Shown: positions 9,816 through 21,689, counted from the first letter of the stretch. The stretch is 64,000 nt of DNA from Cricetomys ansorgei (GCA_026225945.1 JAMJFZ010004067.1:1-64000); one strand, 5' to 3'. The notes: generated by a model from the sequence alone, not told the origin. Numbers and translations: made by a program.

Positions 9816-10204
9816 GCTCAAGGACTGAATATGTTACTTAGGATTTATAGGAACTAGTATAAAATGTGACCATTTCTTCTGCATTATATTCTACTATTAA
9901 ATGTAACCTTGATAAAATCGTTAAGTTTTAGTACTAAGTTCTAATCAATAAAATGGAGATTATAAGATTAGCCATATAGACTACAATCAAAAGTACATAA
10001 AGATGAAAAGGATTATGAGTTGTAGGAAGATACGCAATGAAACGGATCACTTCCTTTGGGCGTTCCATTTCTGAAAGCAAAACATGTTCAAAATGATTTA
10101 CAAATGGACATCGCTTTCTTCTCTTCAATTATCCTTGCGTTAAGCACTTGTTTTGTATCCCGAGCTATAAAATTACTTTGCTCTAAACTCACTTCAAAGA
10201 ATTT

Positions 10205-10460
10205 CACAAGAGTTGCTGACATGGATCCAATGGGCAAAATCACATGCCGCCAAGCTTGGCTGCAGAAGTGCAGTCCTCAAAAGCCACATTGTGGAAAGAG
10301 AGAACTGACTCAATCAAATTGTCCTCTGACCTCATGTATCTGTGGCATTCATGTCCATACACATAGATATATATGCACACATGCACAGAGACACATGTGC
10401 TTACATGCACATGAGTACCTGCACAAAACATACGGAATAAATGTGCTTTTAAAAATTCAA
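10205..10460 (+). mobile_element. B3 SINE, near full length
   Basis: The A-box region is degraded. The diagnostic B3 body is clear: gccacattgtggaaagagag, aactgactcaatcaaattgt, cctctgacctc, then a CA/TA-rich spacer and gaataaatgtgctttt as tail. The frames that cross it on both strands are artefacts. Confidence 0.75.
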
Positions 10461-10609
10461 TACCATCTAACTGCTCATGTCTCTAACTTCATGATATGCT
10501 CTACATAAGCCATGTTAGTATTTTTCTTTCTGAACTCAGACTACCACATGTCATGTTCCAAGATCTTTTAAGAAGTAACATAGCCAGCCCCTAAACATCT
10601 GTGCTTGGA

Positions 10610-10740
10610 GAGTGATTATTTTAAGTTTTCATCTTCGCTAAACCCAAGTTAAAATCCTGACTCTATTATGTATTGGTTTACGTGATAGTCAATAGGATAT
10701 CTACCTTAACTCAAATTCTATCATTCACCTCCAATCATAG
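10610..10740 (+). mobile_element. Possible decayed MIR
   Basis: The blocks aaaatcctgactctattat and cctcaattctatcat-like text nearby resemble the MIR order 'aatcctggctctgccact...', but the core is weak. This call could easily be wrong. Confidence 0.25.
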
Positions 10741-10782
10741 TGCCAAGATGCTTGCTTTTTCTTATAATCACAATTACTCTGT

Positions 10783-10834
10783 GGGCTGGGAGTATAGCTT
10801 GGTGAGTGGTAGCTTGTTTGCCACACAGAGCAAC
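10783..10834 (+). mobile_element. ID SINE, 5' fragment
   Basis: The stretch gggctgggagtatagcttgg, then agtggtagcttgtttgcc matches the ID head ('ggggttggggatttagctcagtggtagagcgcttgcc'). The B-box half is missing or unrecognisable. Confidence 0.5.
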
Positions 10835-11231
10835 AAAAGAGAAGGTTATTCTAAGAATTATGAGCAAATAATTACTACCAACAATGTTAACATTGTAGCC
10901 AGGCAGGCCCCCATGTAATAAGTGATTGTGTATGAGCTGCTCTAGTATGGATATTATTAGAATCAACAAAGAGTTTCTGTTACTCTTTTCTAACACTAGT
11001 GTCTATTATTTAAAACTTTAAAACTTCTGCACTGTCATGATTTCAATAGCTTTTAAAAATGTTAATTGAAAAGAACAGGTTAATTGAGGGGCAGGAAAGG
11101 AAGATAGTTATGAATACTGATTTTTTTTCCTCTAAAGGAGCATATAAAAGCTGATGGTAGACTCTTATTATGCATTAACCATTATTTTGCACATAAAGCA
11201 TGTATGCTGTAGACTCTGTATCATTCACAAG

Positions 11232-11515
11232 AGTCATACAAACTTGATGTTTAAACAACATTAATTACTCACAATTCTGATAGCCAGAAGTACAAGGTCA
11301 AGGACCTGTCAAATTTGTTGGCTAGAGTACTGCTTCCAGGTTCATTGATGACATCATCTCTCTACTGTGTCTTCAGATAGCAAAGATGAGCGAGCACTCT
11401 GCTGTCTCCTGTACAGGGGCACCAATCCATGTGGATGCTATTCACATCCTAACCCAATATTTCAGGATTAGGATTTCAGTATGGGAATTCTGGAAGTGAT
11501 CTGTACAAACCAGCC
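11232..11515 (-). mobile_element. MLT1-type MaLR LTR, antisense
   Basis: The ordered blocks are acaacattaattactcacaa, ttctgatagccagaagtac, aaggtcaaggacctgtc, ctactgtgtcttcagat, ccaatccatgtggatgct and ttaggatttcagtatggga. Reversed, this is the 3' half of an MLT1/MST-like LTR ('ggacttccagcctccagaactgtgag', 'ctgaggacacagtg', 'caacatatgaattttgg'). Confidence 0.5.
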
Positions 11516-11529
11516 TACTGAACTTAATT

Positions 11530-13625
11530 GTTTATCTTTTATAAGAATTGGGGACAGGGAAACATAAAATGGGGACAGAGTCTATATGAACTCATGCCTG
11601 TAAGCTACTCCACCTATCACCGGACTTTTCAGTTATGGAGCAAAAAAATGTCATCCTTCTTCTTCAAGTCAATCTGAGCTTGTTCATTTCTTACAATATT
11701 TCAGCAGTCTTAGGGAGAGAAAAACTCAAGGAAAGGCTAAGGTCATGAAGACTTGAGTGATGTCTATATGCTTTTCTGTCTCAGTTTCCATAGACCTCAT
11801 TGGTGGGAATTTGTGCCTTTAGGACACAGTTAATTCTACTTCCACTAAAAGGCTCCATGCTCCTTGAGTGATGCTTGCATACCTGTTCTGGTTTTCACCA
11901 TAGCCTTGTCTTGGGAATACTTGGAGCTCAAGAAATCTTTTGCAACTGCTAATGAATGTATTCATGTGAATGACCATTTGCTGAGAGGATAAAGGGAGTC
12001 ATTAATCTTCTTTTATTCTTTTTTGTCCCGTTACATTATGTCTCCTCTGATGACTCAGGTCTGTCCACCTCCTTTACAACACACAAAGATGCAGTATTTT
12101 GAGGTTGCTTCTGAATATGCATCCCTAGACAGAACATCCAGGAAATGTGACAGCATCCCAGGCAGCCCAGCCAGAAATCCCTGGCAGACGCTGCCCTACT
12201 TCACACACCCAAAGACCCCTCAAAGAAACAGGACTGTCAAGTTCCTGTAGAGTCAGGGAAGCCCTGGGGTTCCAGGACAGAACCTGCAGGAGACTCACCT
12301 GGCTAGGGCTGATGGGCAAGCCAACCTCAGGGGTTAGTTAACCTCATCTCCAAACATCAGAGAGAAGCCAGCAGCAACCTTTTATGAATAATGGAGAGCT
12401 AAAGTTAGTGGAACTCAGTGAAGTAAAATGAAGTCAAGTAGCATCTGTGAATATTTTAAAACTTGGCACTGATGTTTCTAGTACAGCATAGGGAGGCATG
12501 TTCCCCACCCCCAAATCCTGTCTCACTCACATGGAGAAACAAAGAATTGTTTGTGATTTATTAGTGAGGGCATAGAACAGAGGCACAGAAGGAAGCCTTG
12601 TATAGTCATGGTGTGCTTGCTCACCTGCACACAACTATTCATTTTGGTGACTGTGTTTTTCTCTTCGCTGTCAGAAAAGATTTAATGTCTGAAGAATACA
12701 TGGCAAACATCTTTTTCTTTCGATAATGCCTAAATTTCTCGAGCATTCATAATATATATCACCCATCTTCTGCTGCCCCTGGGAGATAAGACATAAATTT
12801 GAGTAAGTTGGTAGTCTGACAATTTATAATATATTAATGGAAAAACATTGAATGCCTACTGTGCCCCCCTACACCATCCTAAAGGCACATAGTTGTCTTT
12901 GAAACTTTTTAAAAAAGATATTTCATCCTATTTAGAAGGGTTCTTCCAGAAACAAGAAGTTCTCAGCTAGCTAACTTTCATTCTTCTCCATCATCCTTTT
13001 TCATTTCCAACATTCACAGTGCTTAAAATATTAAATAAAAATAAAATGGTAATTATTTACTTATATTTATAAAATATCAATCATTTAGAGTTCCCCCTTC
13101 CTTTGGGGACTAATAAAGAAGTAACTATCACCCAACCTGAAAGTAGTATTTCTGAATTTACACATGTTTATTACTAAAAACGTACTTCTAGTGATATTTA
13201 AAGGAGATTTTAGTTAACAGGCAGACATACTGCATTAAATAGAACTGACATCAACGAAAGATCTAGTGCTTCCTCTAGGAACATTTTTCCCCTGAATGAA
13301 TGAGTAAATTTCAATGTAAACTTAAGAAATAGAAGGTGATATACTCTGTTGGAAGAATTTGAAGTGTATCAAGTCAGTTTTTACTAGAAGCAATGTTCTT
13401 ATAGGTATCACTAAGGAAAATTCAGCACTACCAACTGTTCAGATTGGTTTAAAACAAATCCTTCTTTGAAATGGTAATAATTTAATTTTCCCTTATAAAT
13501 CTACAGCAGACATGGCAGGTTACCAGGGAACCAGTTCCTATATTGCCTTAGGAGAAATATACGTTGGTATTGCAACTATTCAATTTCAATATTAAATAAA
13601 CTTCAAATTTCTGATCCAATGATGA
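11530..13625. other. Gene-free stretch, mostly single-copy
   Basis: I recognise no repeat family here. The part at about 12125-12345 is GC-richer than its surroundings and holds overlapping 64-75 codon frames on both strands. None has a recognisable domain, splice context or start context. The remainder is AT-rich. Confidence 0.5.
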
Positions 13626-13728
13626 AATAAAGAGGAGGCCAAGAGAAGAGGCAGTCACAGAAGCAGCAGCAGAAGAGGATGAGGAAAAGAAGAGAAGGAA
13701 AAAAAGAGGAAGAGGACAAGGAGAAAGT
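13626..13728. repeat. Purine-rich (GA/GAA/GCA) low-complexity tract
   Basis: The + strand is almost only A and G with a short CAG run (agcagcagcagaag). It encodes the low-complexity serine/leucine-rich minus-strand frame there, which is not a gene. Confidence 0.85.
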
Positions 13729-13829
13729 TGCCTAATTTTCTTTACCAAAATGCCAAACCATTAATGATACGTATCCAAACAAATGTAATACTATATTACT
13801 AATATTCTTGTCCTATTTGGGAGGAGATA

Positions 13830-14735
13830 TATTAAATTTGAGCATCTCAGCCATACTTCTTCTCATAAAGCTAATGAGATTACATCATGTTACTGTTGCA
13901 CAAACACAGACCTTTCTAACTGCTGGTGAAAATACTTTCTTCATGAAACATACTTCTTTGTGTCTTGTTTAGGAAGCCATATTATTGAGGTATCATGAGT
14001 GAAGCTTCCCTGTAATTTTCAGGAGATACAACCTCATAGCAGCTCTTCTGGGACTCTGCCTCTTACAATCATTCTACTCCTTTATCCCATGATGTTCCCC
14101 AAGGGGTAGGTGCAGGAGTTGTATTGTAGATATATCCATTGGGGCAAGGCACCTCAGATCACTTGTTCTCTATACTTTGACCAGTTGTGCTTTTCTATTA
14201 TATTCTCCTTCTGTTACAAAGAGAAGTTTCTTTGATGAACGTTGGAAGCTTGCACTTACCTGTGAGTAGAAATATAGGTATTTAGAATTATTCAGATTTT
14301 GGAAAGGGGAGGTAGTAGATTTTCCTCTATGAACTATCACCTTGCTGGCCCTGGGTAATTGTCTAGGTTTCCATACTAGGCATGAATTCCTTCCTGTTGA
14401 GTAGACCGTAAGTCCAAGTAGAGAGCTGTTGCAACTACTAAGCTATCAGTCCGACTATTGCACATTTAGGTTTATTGTGCCACCATGCTAATGAATTGTT
14501 GTGATCCGTAAGCATTGCAGCTGGGTAGGACTATTGGTTGGTTCTCTCCCTTGGAAGCTTGCATATCAGCTTCTTGTGCTCTGAATCCTATCCTTCAGGG
14601 AGGAGGTCTTCAGGTCAGATAGCACATCCTGTCACCAGATGCCCCTAATGCTGAACATGGTACTACAGATTCTCTGATTTCCCTGATGGAGTTTTCTCCT
14701 GCTTTGGTCTAATTCTTGCCTTCCAGTCTGCTATA
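13830..14735. mobile_element. Dispersed rodent repeat, family not named
   Basis: The text pattern (ttgaccagttgtgctttt, then aagagaagtttctttgatga, ttgcacttacctgtgagta, agagagctgttgcaacta, gctgggtaggactattggtt and agggaggaggtcttcaggtc) is one I recognise as recurring in rodent genomic sequence with the blocks in the same order. I cannot give its formal name or class. Divergence is moderate to high and no coding frame survives. Orientation relative to a consensus is unknown to me. Confidence 0.45.
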
Positions 14736-14738
14736 CTA

Positions 14739-14739
<1 letters not shown>

Positions 14740-14774
<35 letters not shown>
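14740..14774. repeat. (CA)n microsatellite
   Basis: About 17 uninterrupted CA units are present, followed by gatgtatatacac. Confidence 0.95.
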
Positions 14775-14775
<1 letters not shown>

Positions 14776-15841
14776 TGTATATACACAAAAAGTCTCATTT
14801 TTAAATGGGGATGTTTGTTCCATGCTATCACAGTTTAGAAATGTGACTTATTTTTTATTTTACATAGATTGACAGTTAAGATTTTGTCTTTAGTCTCAAA
14901 GGAAAATTTAAATTTGGCTTTTAGTCAGTGCTATAACTATTAATACAGTTAGGGCTCTTGAATATGGGTTTAATATATTTTCCCTTGTGAGATCACATTT
15001 GGAGGATAGGGGTGAAAATATGTGATTTAAGAAGATGTGTTTGGGTACAAATTTAACAAAAATTTGGTCTGGGGTTTTAATCTTCTTTGTTCACATTAGA
15101 AAATCACAAGATCATAAAAATCTTAAAAAAGAAAAGAAAACCACAAAAACAAAAGTCAAACACGCTTTGTCTTTCCCTCTTGGTATAACAAAAATCACAT
15201 TCTCTCCAGGCATTGCTAAACGGTTCTTAAAAGTGTTTGTTATAACCAAGAAGCAGCCATAGAACATCTGGACCTTTATAGACCTTTACTATGTCTTGGG
15301 AAAATAACTCCGGATCTTTGAAGAGTCTATAATTCTGAGTGAAGTCTCCACATTTACCAGAAAGGATAAAGGAAAATCATTTTCTCAAATATAAGAAGAA
15401 TAAAGTGAAATAACTAACAAATTTCTCATTTTACATCTGATTTAAGAGTGTGAGTTCACTCCAGAAGTTCGCTTTCCAGTGAGAAGCATGTAGTGAAGCG
15501 ACTCTTTGCTCCTGCATGATACATTTTTAAAGGTATAAATTATTTTAAAACTCACATTTTTATAAAGTTATTTTTTGAAAACTTTGTAGAGTTGCTGAAG
15601 CAAAAAGGACTCTGCATGATAGCATTTCAAGATGAAACCAATCATCTGTCACAGACGTCCCTGAAGGTGTTCGCTATGATTAATATAAAGCAAAGAACGA
15701 GACTACATTGCCGAAAGAACCTCCCCCAAGGGAAGGAGAAGTCTACTAAACTTTGGCACAAATTAGCTCGACAATTTTATTTTGGTCAAATTTCTAAGTT
15801 GGTCAAAACTACAAAAAATACTCAGAAAATCTGAAGAGCCT
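14776..15841. other. AT-rich gene-free stretch
   Basis: Frames of 75-80 codons at 15035-15262 and 15592-15834 are lysine-rich translations of A-rich DNA with no recognisable domain. I see no named repeat. These could be fragments of an old LINE, but landmarks are lacking. Confidence 0.45.
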
Positions 15842-15898
15842 TTTCTCTATCAAAAAACAAAAAACAAAAAAACACAGCAACAACAACAACAACAACAA
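15842..15898. repeat. (CAAAA)/(CAA)n simple repeat
   Basis: An A-rich stretch with CAAAAAA units passes into seven CAA-type units. Such tracts often mark the tail of a decayed SINE or LINE, but none is recognisable upstream. Confidence 0.85.
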
Positions 15899-16129
15899 AC
15901 CCAGAATATCCAACAATCCAACAAAGGGAAATAGTAACGGGACGGGAAAAACACTTTCTAATATGTTTAGTGTAGACAGCTTCATTAAGTTCATGAAGAC
16001 AACTTCATTCTAGAACTTTAAAAGAACCTTGAAATAAATAATTCAGTCTTCCATCTCTGCTGATCAATGATTCAAAGTCCTCACACAATATTGGTAAGTG
16101 GTATCCAGTTATATATAATATACATAGAG

Positions 16130-16130
<1 letters not shown>

Positions 16131-16161
<31 letters not shown>
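16131..16161. repeat. (TG)n microsatellite
   Basis: About 14 TG units are flanked by tgta on the left and tttatgta on the right. Confidence 0.95.
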
Positions 16162-16640
16162 TTATGTATGATCTTGGAGTTTATTACAAAGAAATAATAT
16201 GAGTATAAAAATTTTAAAAGAAACTATCAATACATCTATCAATATAATTTCTACATGAACTGAATTAATAAAAAACTCCTATGATCTTTCAAATAGATAA
16301 AATTATGTCTGATATGATTGAAGAGCTTTTTTATGGCCATAAAATATCTTAGTAAAATAAGAATAAAAATAGTAAGTTTATAGAATATTTTAAAAAGTAT
16401 TAATTTAAAAGAATAAAAAAGGTGATATATCCAACATGTGTTCCCTGCATTCAGAAATGAGAAACTGTATCACTTATTGTATTCAGTCCGGTACTGGAAA
16501 TATTAGTGCACTGAAAAAAGTAAGTAAGATACAGAAAAATTTAATTAGAAGAAACTCTCTGTGACATGATTACACATTTTAAAATCCAAAGGAAGCAACA
16601 AACAATGAGAATTGGTGACTTATAAAGCACAGTTGTTCTA
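16162..16640. other. AT-rich gene-free stretch
   Basis: This is AT-rich DNA with no element I can name and no open frame of interest. Confidence 0.45.
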
Positions 16641-16925
16641 CTAAGCGTTCCCTAGAAGAATAGACTTCACAAGAAGTATATAAATATGGGGAGAGTTGCA
16701 GGATTGTCTTACAGATGCTCAAAAGTCCCTTACAGGAAGGATGAGACATGCCAGGCATCTATCCATTCATGATACTCTTTGTGTCCAGGGCAGGTCTCCA
16801 ATACCTAGTTCACTGACTCACATCCAGTCTCTGGAAAGACTTTCATAGACACATCCAGAAGTTCATTGTGCCAGTTTTTTTCCATTACTTGGTCCAGTGA
16901 AACTCACAATCAAAATTAAACACTA
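16641..16925 (-). mobile_element. MaLR-like LTR, antisense
   Basis: The blocks cgttccctagaagaataga, ggagagttgcaggattgtct, tctccaatacctagttc, tcatagacacatccagaag, gtgccagtttttttccatta and ctcacaatcaaaattaaac follow the reverse of LTRs that start 'tggttaattttgattgtcaac' and end '...ctctagggaac'. Boundaries are approximate. Confidence 0.45.
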
Positions 16926-16944
16926 AACAACTCCCTCTGTTTAC

Positions 16945-17035
16945 AGACATATATACATATACATATATATATATATTCAATTATATAGTATATATAGTAT
17001 ATATATTTGTGTATATACAGTTATATAGTATAATT
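16945..17035. repeat. TA-rich low-complexity tract
   Basis: This consists of irregular ACATATA and TATAGTA motifs, including two close copies of ttatatagtata. No function can be inferred. Confidence 0.8.
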
Positions 17036-17049
17036 ATTTCAATATAGTT

Positions 17050-18480
17050 GTAACAAGTTATCAAAAATAAAATGCTTCAATACCATAGTAGCTGTAGAGA
17101 TATAACATCGGGAAATAAACCTAGGAGAAGTCGACAAAATTTTACAAAGAAATCTACAGACTACTGAGAGAAATTTTCTAAAATCTCAGAGACATGTCAT
17201 GAATCTTCAAACACAGTGGGAGATATGTCATGGACAGGAAAGGTAAATAAACATGCCAGGCTTCCCCCTAGGAGCAATAGACTCAATGTATTCCCAAACC
17301 CTAGAGCCATAGACTCAATGTATTCCCAAATCCTATCAAAATTCTGGCAGGGTTTTTTTTTTTTTTTCTTTTAAGTTGATTTTTAAATTTATAGGAAATC
17401 ATATTAAAGAATCTAGCCAAGATATTCTTGAAAAATGAGGGCAATGTCGGAAAACAAATCAAGGGTCTAGAATTACTGACACTGTAGAATTGGCACATAG
17501 ACAAATACAGAAAAATATCTTTGGGAGAGATGCTGTCATCATTTAGCAGAGGAATCTCACTCCATCAAAACAGCCAGGCACACTGTGGAGCCATGTTGAA
17601 ACAATGAATGTTAAATTGTATTTTCTGTCAAACACAAAAATATTCTAAATGAAGGAGAATGCAATAAAATTTCTGGAATCAATGTAGAATAGTTTCAGTT
17701 CTTTGAAGATGGTAGTTTCATTAAACAAAACACAAAACGTTCTAACCATTAAGAAGAACATAGATTTCATTAAAATTAAGAAACTCCTTTATTATTTAAG
17801 AAGGCAGAAAATAAGCTACAAAGTGGGAGAATAAAAGAATACAAGAATACAAGGTACATAAATGACAATGGACTTACTAACCAGAAGATAGTTTTAAAAA
17901 CTCATAAATCATAGTCTCAAAACTTATTAACAATGATGTGTTGGTAATAAAAACCCTTACTAAAAAGCATTTGTTCCTATTATCAGTAAAATAAGAATAA
18001 ATTTTAAAACAATAAAACATATCCCAGAGAAAAGGTGATTTTTAAATTTTATTTAAATTTAATTTTTAATTTAAAAACATTTTTTACAATGACAATAATA
18101 ATGTCTGGCACCCTGTAATTTTGAAGTATTGTTACAAACTCCACAAATTTTTTTCAATTTGTATAAATACATATTGAAAATGTTTTGGCCAACCATTTTC
18201 CTAATGTGTTACCAGCCAGATTTCTGCATATGCCTAATAGAACTGAAGGCATGTATCCATTGAGATAAATGTGCAATAAAGAACACTACTGAGCAGTATC
18301 TCAAACTGAAAACATCCAAATGCCCATCAGCTAAAGGAAAATCAAAGCAAATCAATGTCCCCATGTATTAGTAAAACTCCACACCAATAAAAATATTGAA
18401 TAACTGATAGACTTTATCTCAAGCAATACAAGCAATATCCAAAAGTGTTCATGCTATTCTAAAGAAGTGGTAGCGAGTCT
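17050..18480 (+). mobile_element. Old LINE-1, ORF2 3' part and 3' end
   Basis: A colinear series of decayed ORF2 landmarks runs through the region: ataaacctaggagaagtcg, agacatgtcatgaatcttc, caatgtattcccaaatcct followed by atcaaaattctggcag (the 'caatccctatcaaaattcc' block), ttcattaaaattaagaaact, aagctacaaagtgggagaat, and near 18300-18340 the 'aaatgcccatcagc' block preceding the 3' UTR. The frame is destroyed. A T run at 17351-17365 and a local tandem duplication at 17277-17330 interrupt it. Confidence 0.6.
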
Positions 18481-19189
18481 ATTAAAAAGATACAAAATTA
18501 AAGATTCTTAGGCGTTTTTTCTTTTATGTTTGCTTTAGAGATGAATGCATGAATGTCTACGCAGCTAAGCAGAAATACATCCATAAACCCAAAAGAATGC
18601 TATTTTTTAATTTAGAAGTCTTCATTGTATACTTCATATGTATGAGAATTTCATACAAATGTACAATGAACTGTGGTATTTTATATCTTCACAGACAACA
18701 AAAATTGGGCTTGAAGAGTATACACTTCTCCTGCAGAGGTCTTGACTCTCAGCTCCCACATTGGGTGGTCTAACACTTGCTTTGGGCCTCTAAAAACACC
18801 TAAGTTTGAATGCATGTCCCCACATCTAGACAAAAATTCAGATGCATATAGTTAGAAAATAAATCTAAAAAACACCAGAAATTTAGAATAGCAACTTGTA
18901 TGGTTGTTAATTATAAACTGTGATTATGACCAAACATAACCCGAAAAATTCTAAAATATTATGTAAGTGTACTTGAAAAAAATGTGAAGTCCTATTCTTT
19001 GTGGTATTTTTTTAATCACCTAGGTTTTTCTCATGCTTATTCTCAGACACTATGGTAAATCTCTAGTTTCTTTGACTTGGTTTTTGTTTTTCCTTTCCTA
19101 AAATGCATCATTAAAATGATAGCCATGAAGTCCGGGGATTACAGAACAAGCTAAGAAACCAAAGAGTAATTTGAAATTCAAATTCATAT
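18481..19189. other. AT-rich gene-free stretch
   Basis: A 74-codon frame at 18549-18773 has no recognisable domain. I see no repeat I can name between the LINE-1 and the L2. Confidence 0.4.
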
Positions 19190-20095
19190 ATCTCTCACCT
19201 GAAAGAAGTGTTAATGCCTGTATTGCCCCAGCTCTCTCATCAGACTACCCTGGGACTCCTTCTTATCTAATCCGACATTTGATTTTCTCCATCCCTGCAC
19301 ATCCTCAGTCTTCTCTGTGTCAGTAAGCAGTAACTCCCTTCTTTGATTAGATCAAACAAATTGTGAGGCCAACACTTGGTGGCTTCTCTCTCCCATTGCA
19401 TTCCAAATCTAGTGAATAATCACCTCCTGTCAACCTTGCCTTGAAAATAATAACAAGTTGACCCTCTCACCACATCCACCTTGATCACATGATTGAAGCT
19501 CCCATGCTCTTTTATCAGGATTACTGCAGTCTTGATTAACTGGCAGGCCCTAGTTGGTGTCCATTTTCATCTTCTCTAAAGGTTTAGCAGCACAGATTTC
19601 TAGCTAGTGAGTAAGATCATCGCTTTCCTCTGCGACAAGCTCTCAGGTACTCAGTATTTCCCATAATAAAAGCCAACCCACAGTGCACTCTGCCTCCTAA
19701 TCTTTTCCCAGTGGTTTCTCCCAGGAAGTCTCTTGGGTGTTGGAATTTTCAAAATTATTTCTTTTAGGAGATACACTTTTAATCGAGAAACCTGCCACTT
19801 TTCCTCTCTTTACTTTCATGTCTTTGCACATCTTCACCTGATTAACCTGCCTTCCTTTGTTTACACAGTGTAAAAGACCACTAACCTCCTGGAAGAGGTG
19901 GGGCTCCTCCTCACCTTGATTTGTTTTTTCCTCTGCAGCACTTATCACTCCAATAAATTGCAAATAGGTGAGTGACTTCCCAGTAGAACAAAGTCTCCTT
20001 GAAATCATACATTTTGACAGTTTTGTTTATTGCAATATCCAACTAGCAAATTGTGCTTGAAATAATTGTTGACTAAACTGATTAAATGAATGAGC
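19190..20095 (+). mobile_element. LINE-2 (L2), about 900 bases including the 3' terminus
   Basis: A long colinear match to the L2 3' part is visible: accctctcaccacatccacc, tcaggattactgcagtctt, gcagcacagatttctagct, gtaagatcatcgctttcctc, ataaaagccaacccacag, ttcctctgcagcacttatca, tagaacaaagtctccttga, gttttgtttattgcaatatc, and finally gactaaactgattaaatgaatg at the L2 end. It is broken by many indels and encodes nothing. Length and completeness at the 3' end are unusual for a rodent genome. Confidence 0.7.
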
Positions 20096-20157
20096 TAAAG
20101 GACCCATTAAAGAATGCCCTACCCCCTCTAAGTTCTTCCTTTAGAAATAAATTATTT

Positions 20158-20358
20158 ATTTTATATGTGTGTATGTTAACTGTGGGTAGGGGTGTGCTTG
20201 TGGCAGGGCAAGTATGTAGAGGTCATAGAACAGCTTTGTGGAGCATGTGCTCTCCTTCTACCATAGCCTTGGTAAAAGTTCTAGAGATTGAACTCAGGTT
20301 GTCAGGCTTGCATCCCAAGTATCTTTACTCCACAATCTATCTTTCTGGCTGTCAGACC
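20158..20358 (-). mobile_element. B3 SINE, antisense
   Basis: The blocks ctctccttctaccatagcc, gagattgaactcaggttgtc, aggcttgcatcccaagta and tctttactccacaatct are the reversed B3 head and body. The TG-containing left end is the reversed spacer and tail. Confidence 0.7.
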
Positions 20359-20399
20359 TTTGTCTGACCAAAACTTCTATAATTATTTAATTTAGATTG

Positions 20400-20605
20400 T
20401 AAGCTATTACAGTGATGTAAAGTGCAGCCAACTCATTCTCACAAAGTGTTTTACATTATGAAGTTACTGAACCTGTCAATGCCTCATACCACCCAGCCAC
20501 AAAATAAAATCAGTTTAATGATAGTAATATTTTGTTGTACTTCATGTAACAGGCTTTCCATACTGCTCTGCATAAGTTAACTATTAGTTAATGCTCTTTA
20601 TTATT
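20400..20605 (+). mobile_element. MIR SINE, sense
   Basis: The order agttactgaacctgtcaatg, cctcataccacc, aaaataaaatcagtttaatg, atagtaatattttgttgt, ccatactgctctgcataag, ttaactattagttaatgctc and tttattattattctt follows the MIR core and 3' end. Confidence 0.6.
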
Positions 20606-20730
20606 ATTCTTAGTTAAAATTACACATTACAAAACAGTATCACATAAAGCTTTTGTCAATAGTATGTTGAGCATTTTACAGGGCAAAGGAGAATCAAACA
20701 TAAACTCTACTCTTAGCACGCTAAAAGTCA

Positions 20731-20812
20731 GGCTGGGTGTAGCTGGGTAAAGCAATATCTGTTTAGCATACAAAGACCCTAGGTTCAAGCCCTAGTACTG
20801 ATCCCAAAACAG
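20731..20812 (+). mobile_element. ID-like tRNA-derived SINE
   Basis: The head ggctgggtgtagctgggtaa and the B-box-like aggttcaagccct (about 20791) followed by agtactgatccc fit an ID or related tRNA-derived SINE. The A-tail is short and impure. Confidence 0.55.
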
Positions 20813-20814
20813 AT

Positions 20815-21689
20815 ATTTAAAGTCAAGTGTCACACGTAAAATTTTAAGTGCAAAGATAAATTTTGCTAGAATAACCAGGTTCTTCCTTTCTTTGGTGCTA
20901 GTTACTTCTACTTGTGGGCAGTATTCTTTTTTTTGCCAGTATTCTTATGAACAGTAAATTAATCTACTTACTAAGATATATAAAATTCTATTGAAGCAGT
21001 ATCAGAATCCCAAATATAATCACAAGATGAAGTTGCAACAACACAACTGGCCAATGTGTACTACTGTTGTTTCAACAGTGTGAGGCCTTTTCACGAATGT
21101 GATAGACTAAACCCAAATTAGCGATAAATTTTAAAACATGGATTCTGTTTCTGTTCTAAACGAAACATGAGAAGGAAATTTTACAGAAATTATGGTGAAT
21201 TATGTCCACTAAACTCACATGGAAGTATATCTTGATCAAGCTGTAGGCTTGATCTCTGAAGAGCAGACCTTAGCATACAGGGACTCAATTCTGTTGGGTA
21301 GACAATATTATTGGGAAACAACCTTCTAGTCACCTGGTCTCTATATAACTCAAGAAAGTAAATAAGTTTAGGGGTTATCTATATCTGCAGTTAACTATAC
21401 TGCGGAAACATATAACCTATTTCTGCAGTATAGTTAGCAATAGCAAGTGTCTCTTCTATTAGTAACATTAGCTTTGGTAATTTCAACATTAACCAGAAGG
21501 TAACTCCTTCTTGATCACAATTGAGCTTGTTCAAAGATCTGTGAATGTGAAGGTTATTCTTTCAGACTTAAGATGCAGTAGGTTGCCCTCTTTGGTATAT
21601 TTAACTTGAAGGACTTGACATCTGAATGCAAACAATTCTTTGATTACACTTAAGAATGCTCTGTCTATTGCCTATGTACAAGCACCTTT
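20815..21689. other. Gene-free stretch, no recognised element
   Basis: I see no gene or repeat family. It contains the inverted repeat listed separately at 21392-21436. Confidence 0.45.
21392..21436. repeat. Inverted repeat, 12-bp perfect arms
   Basis: TAACTATACTGC at 21392-21403 is exactly complementary to GCAGTATAGTTA at 21425-21436 across a 21-base loop. Extending one step past a mismatch adds a further G-C pair. Both arms also lie next to CTGCAG. It could form a stem-loop as RNA. No transcription evidence is available. Confidence 0.8.

Noticed and set aside
12125..12345. GC-richer patch as an exon or CpG island
   Set aside because: Very few CpGs, frames on both strands of similar length, and no flanking splice signals that I can defend.
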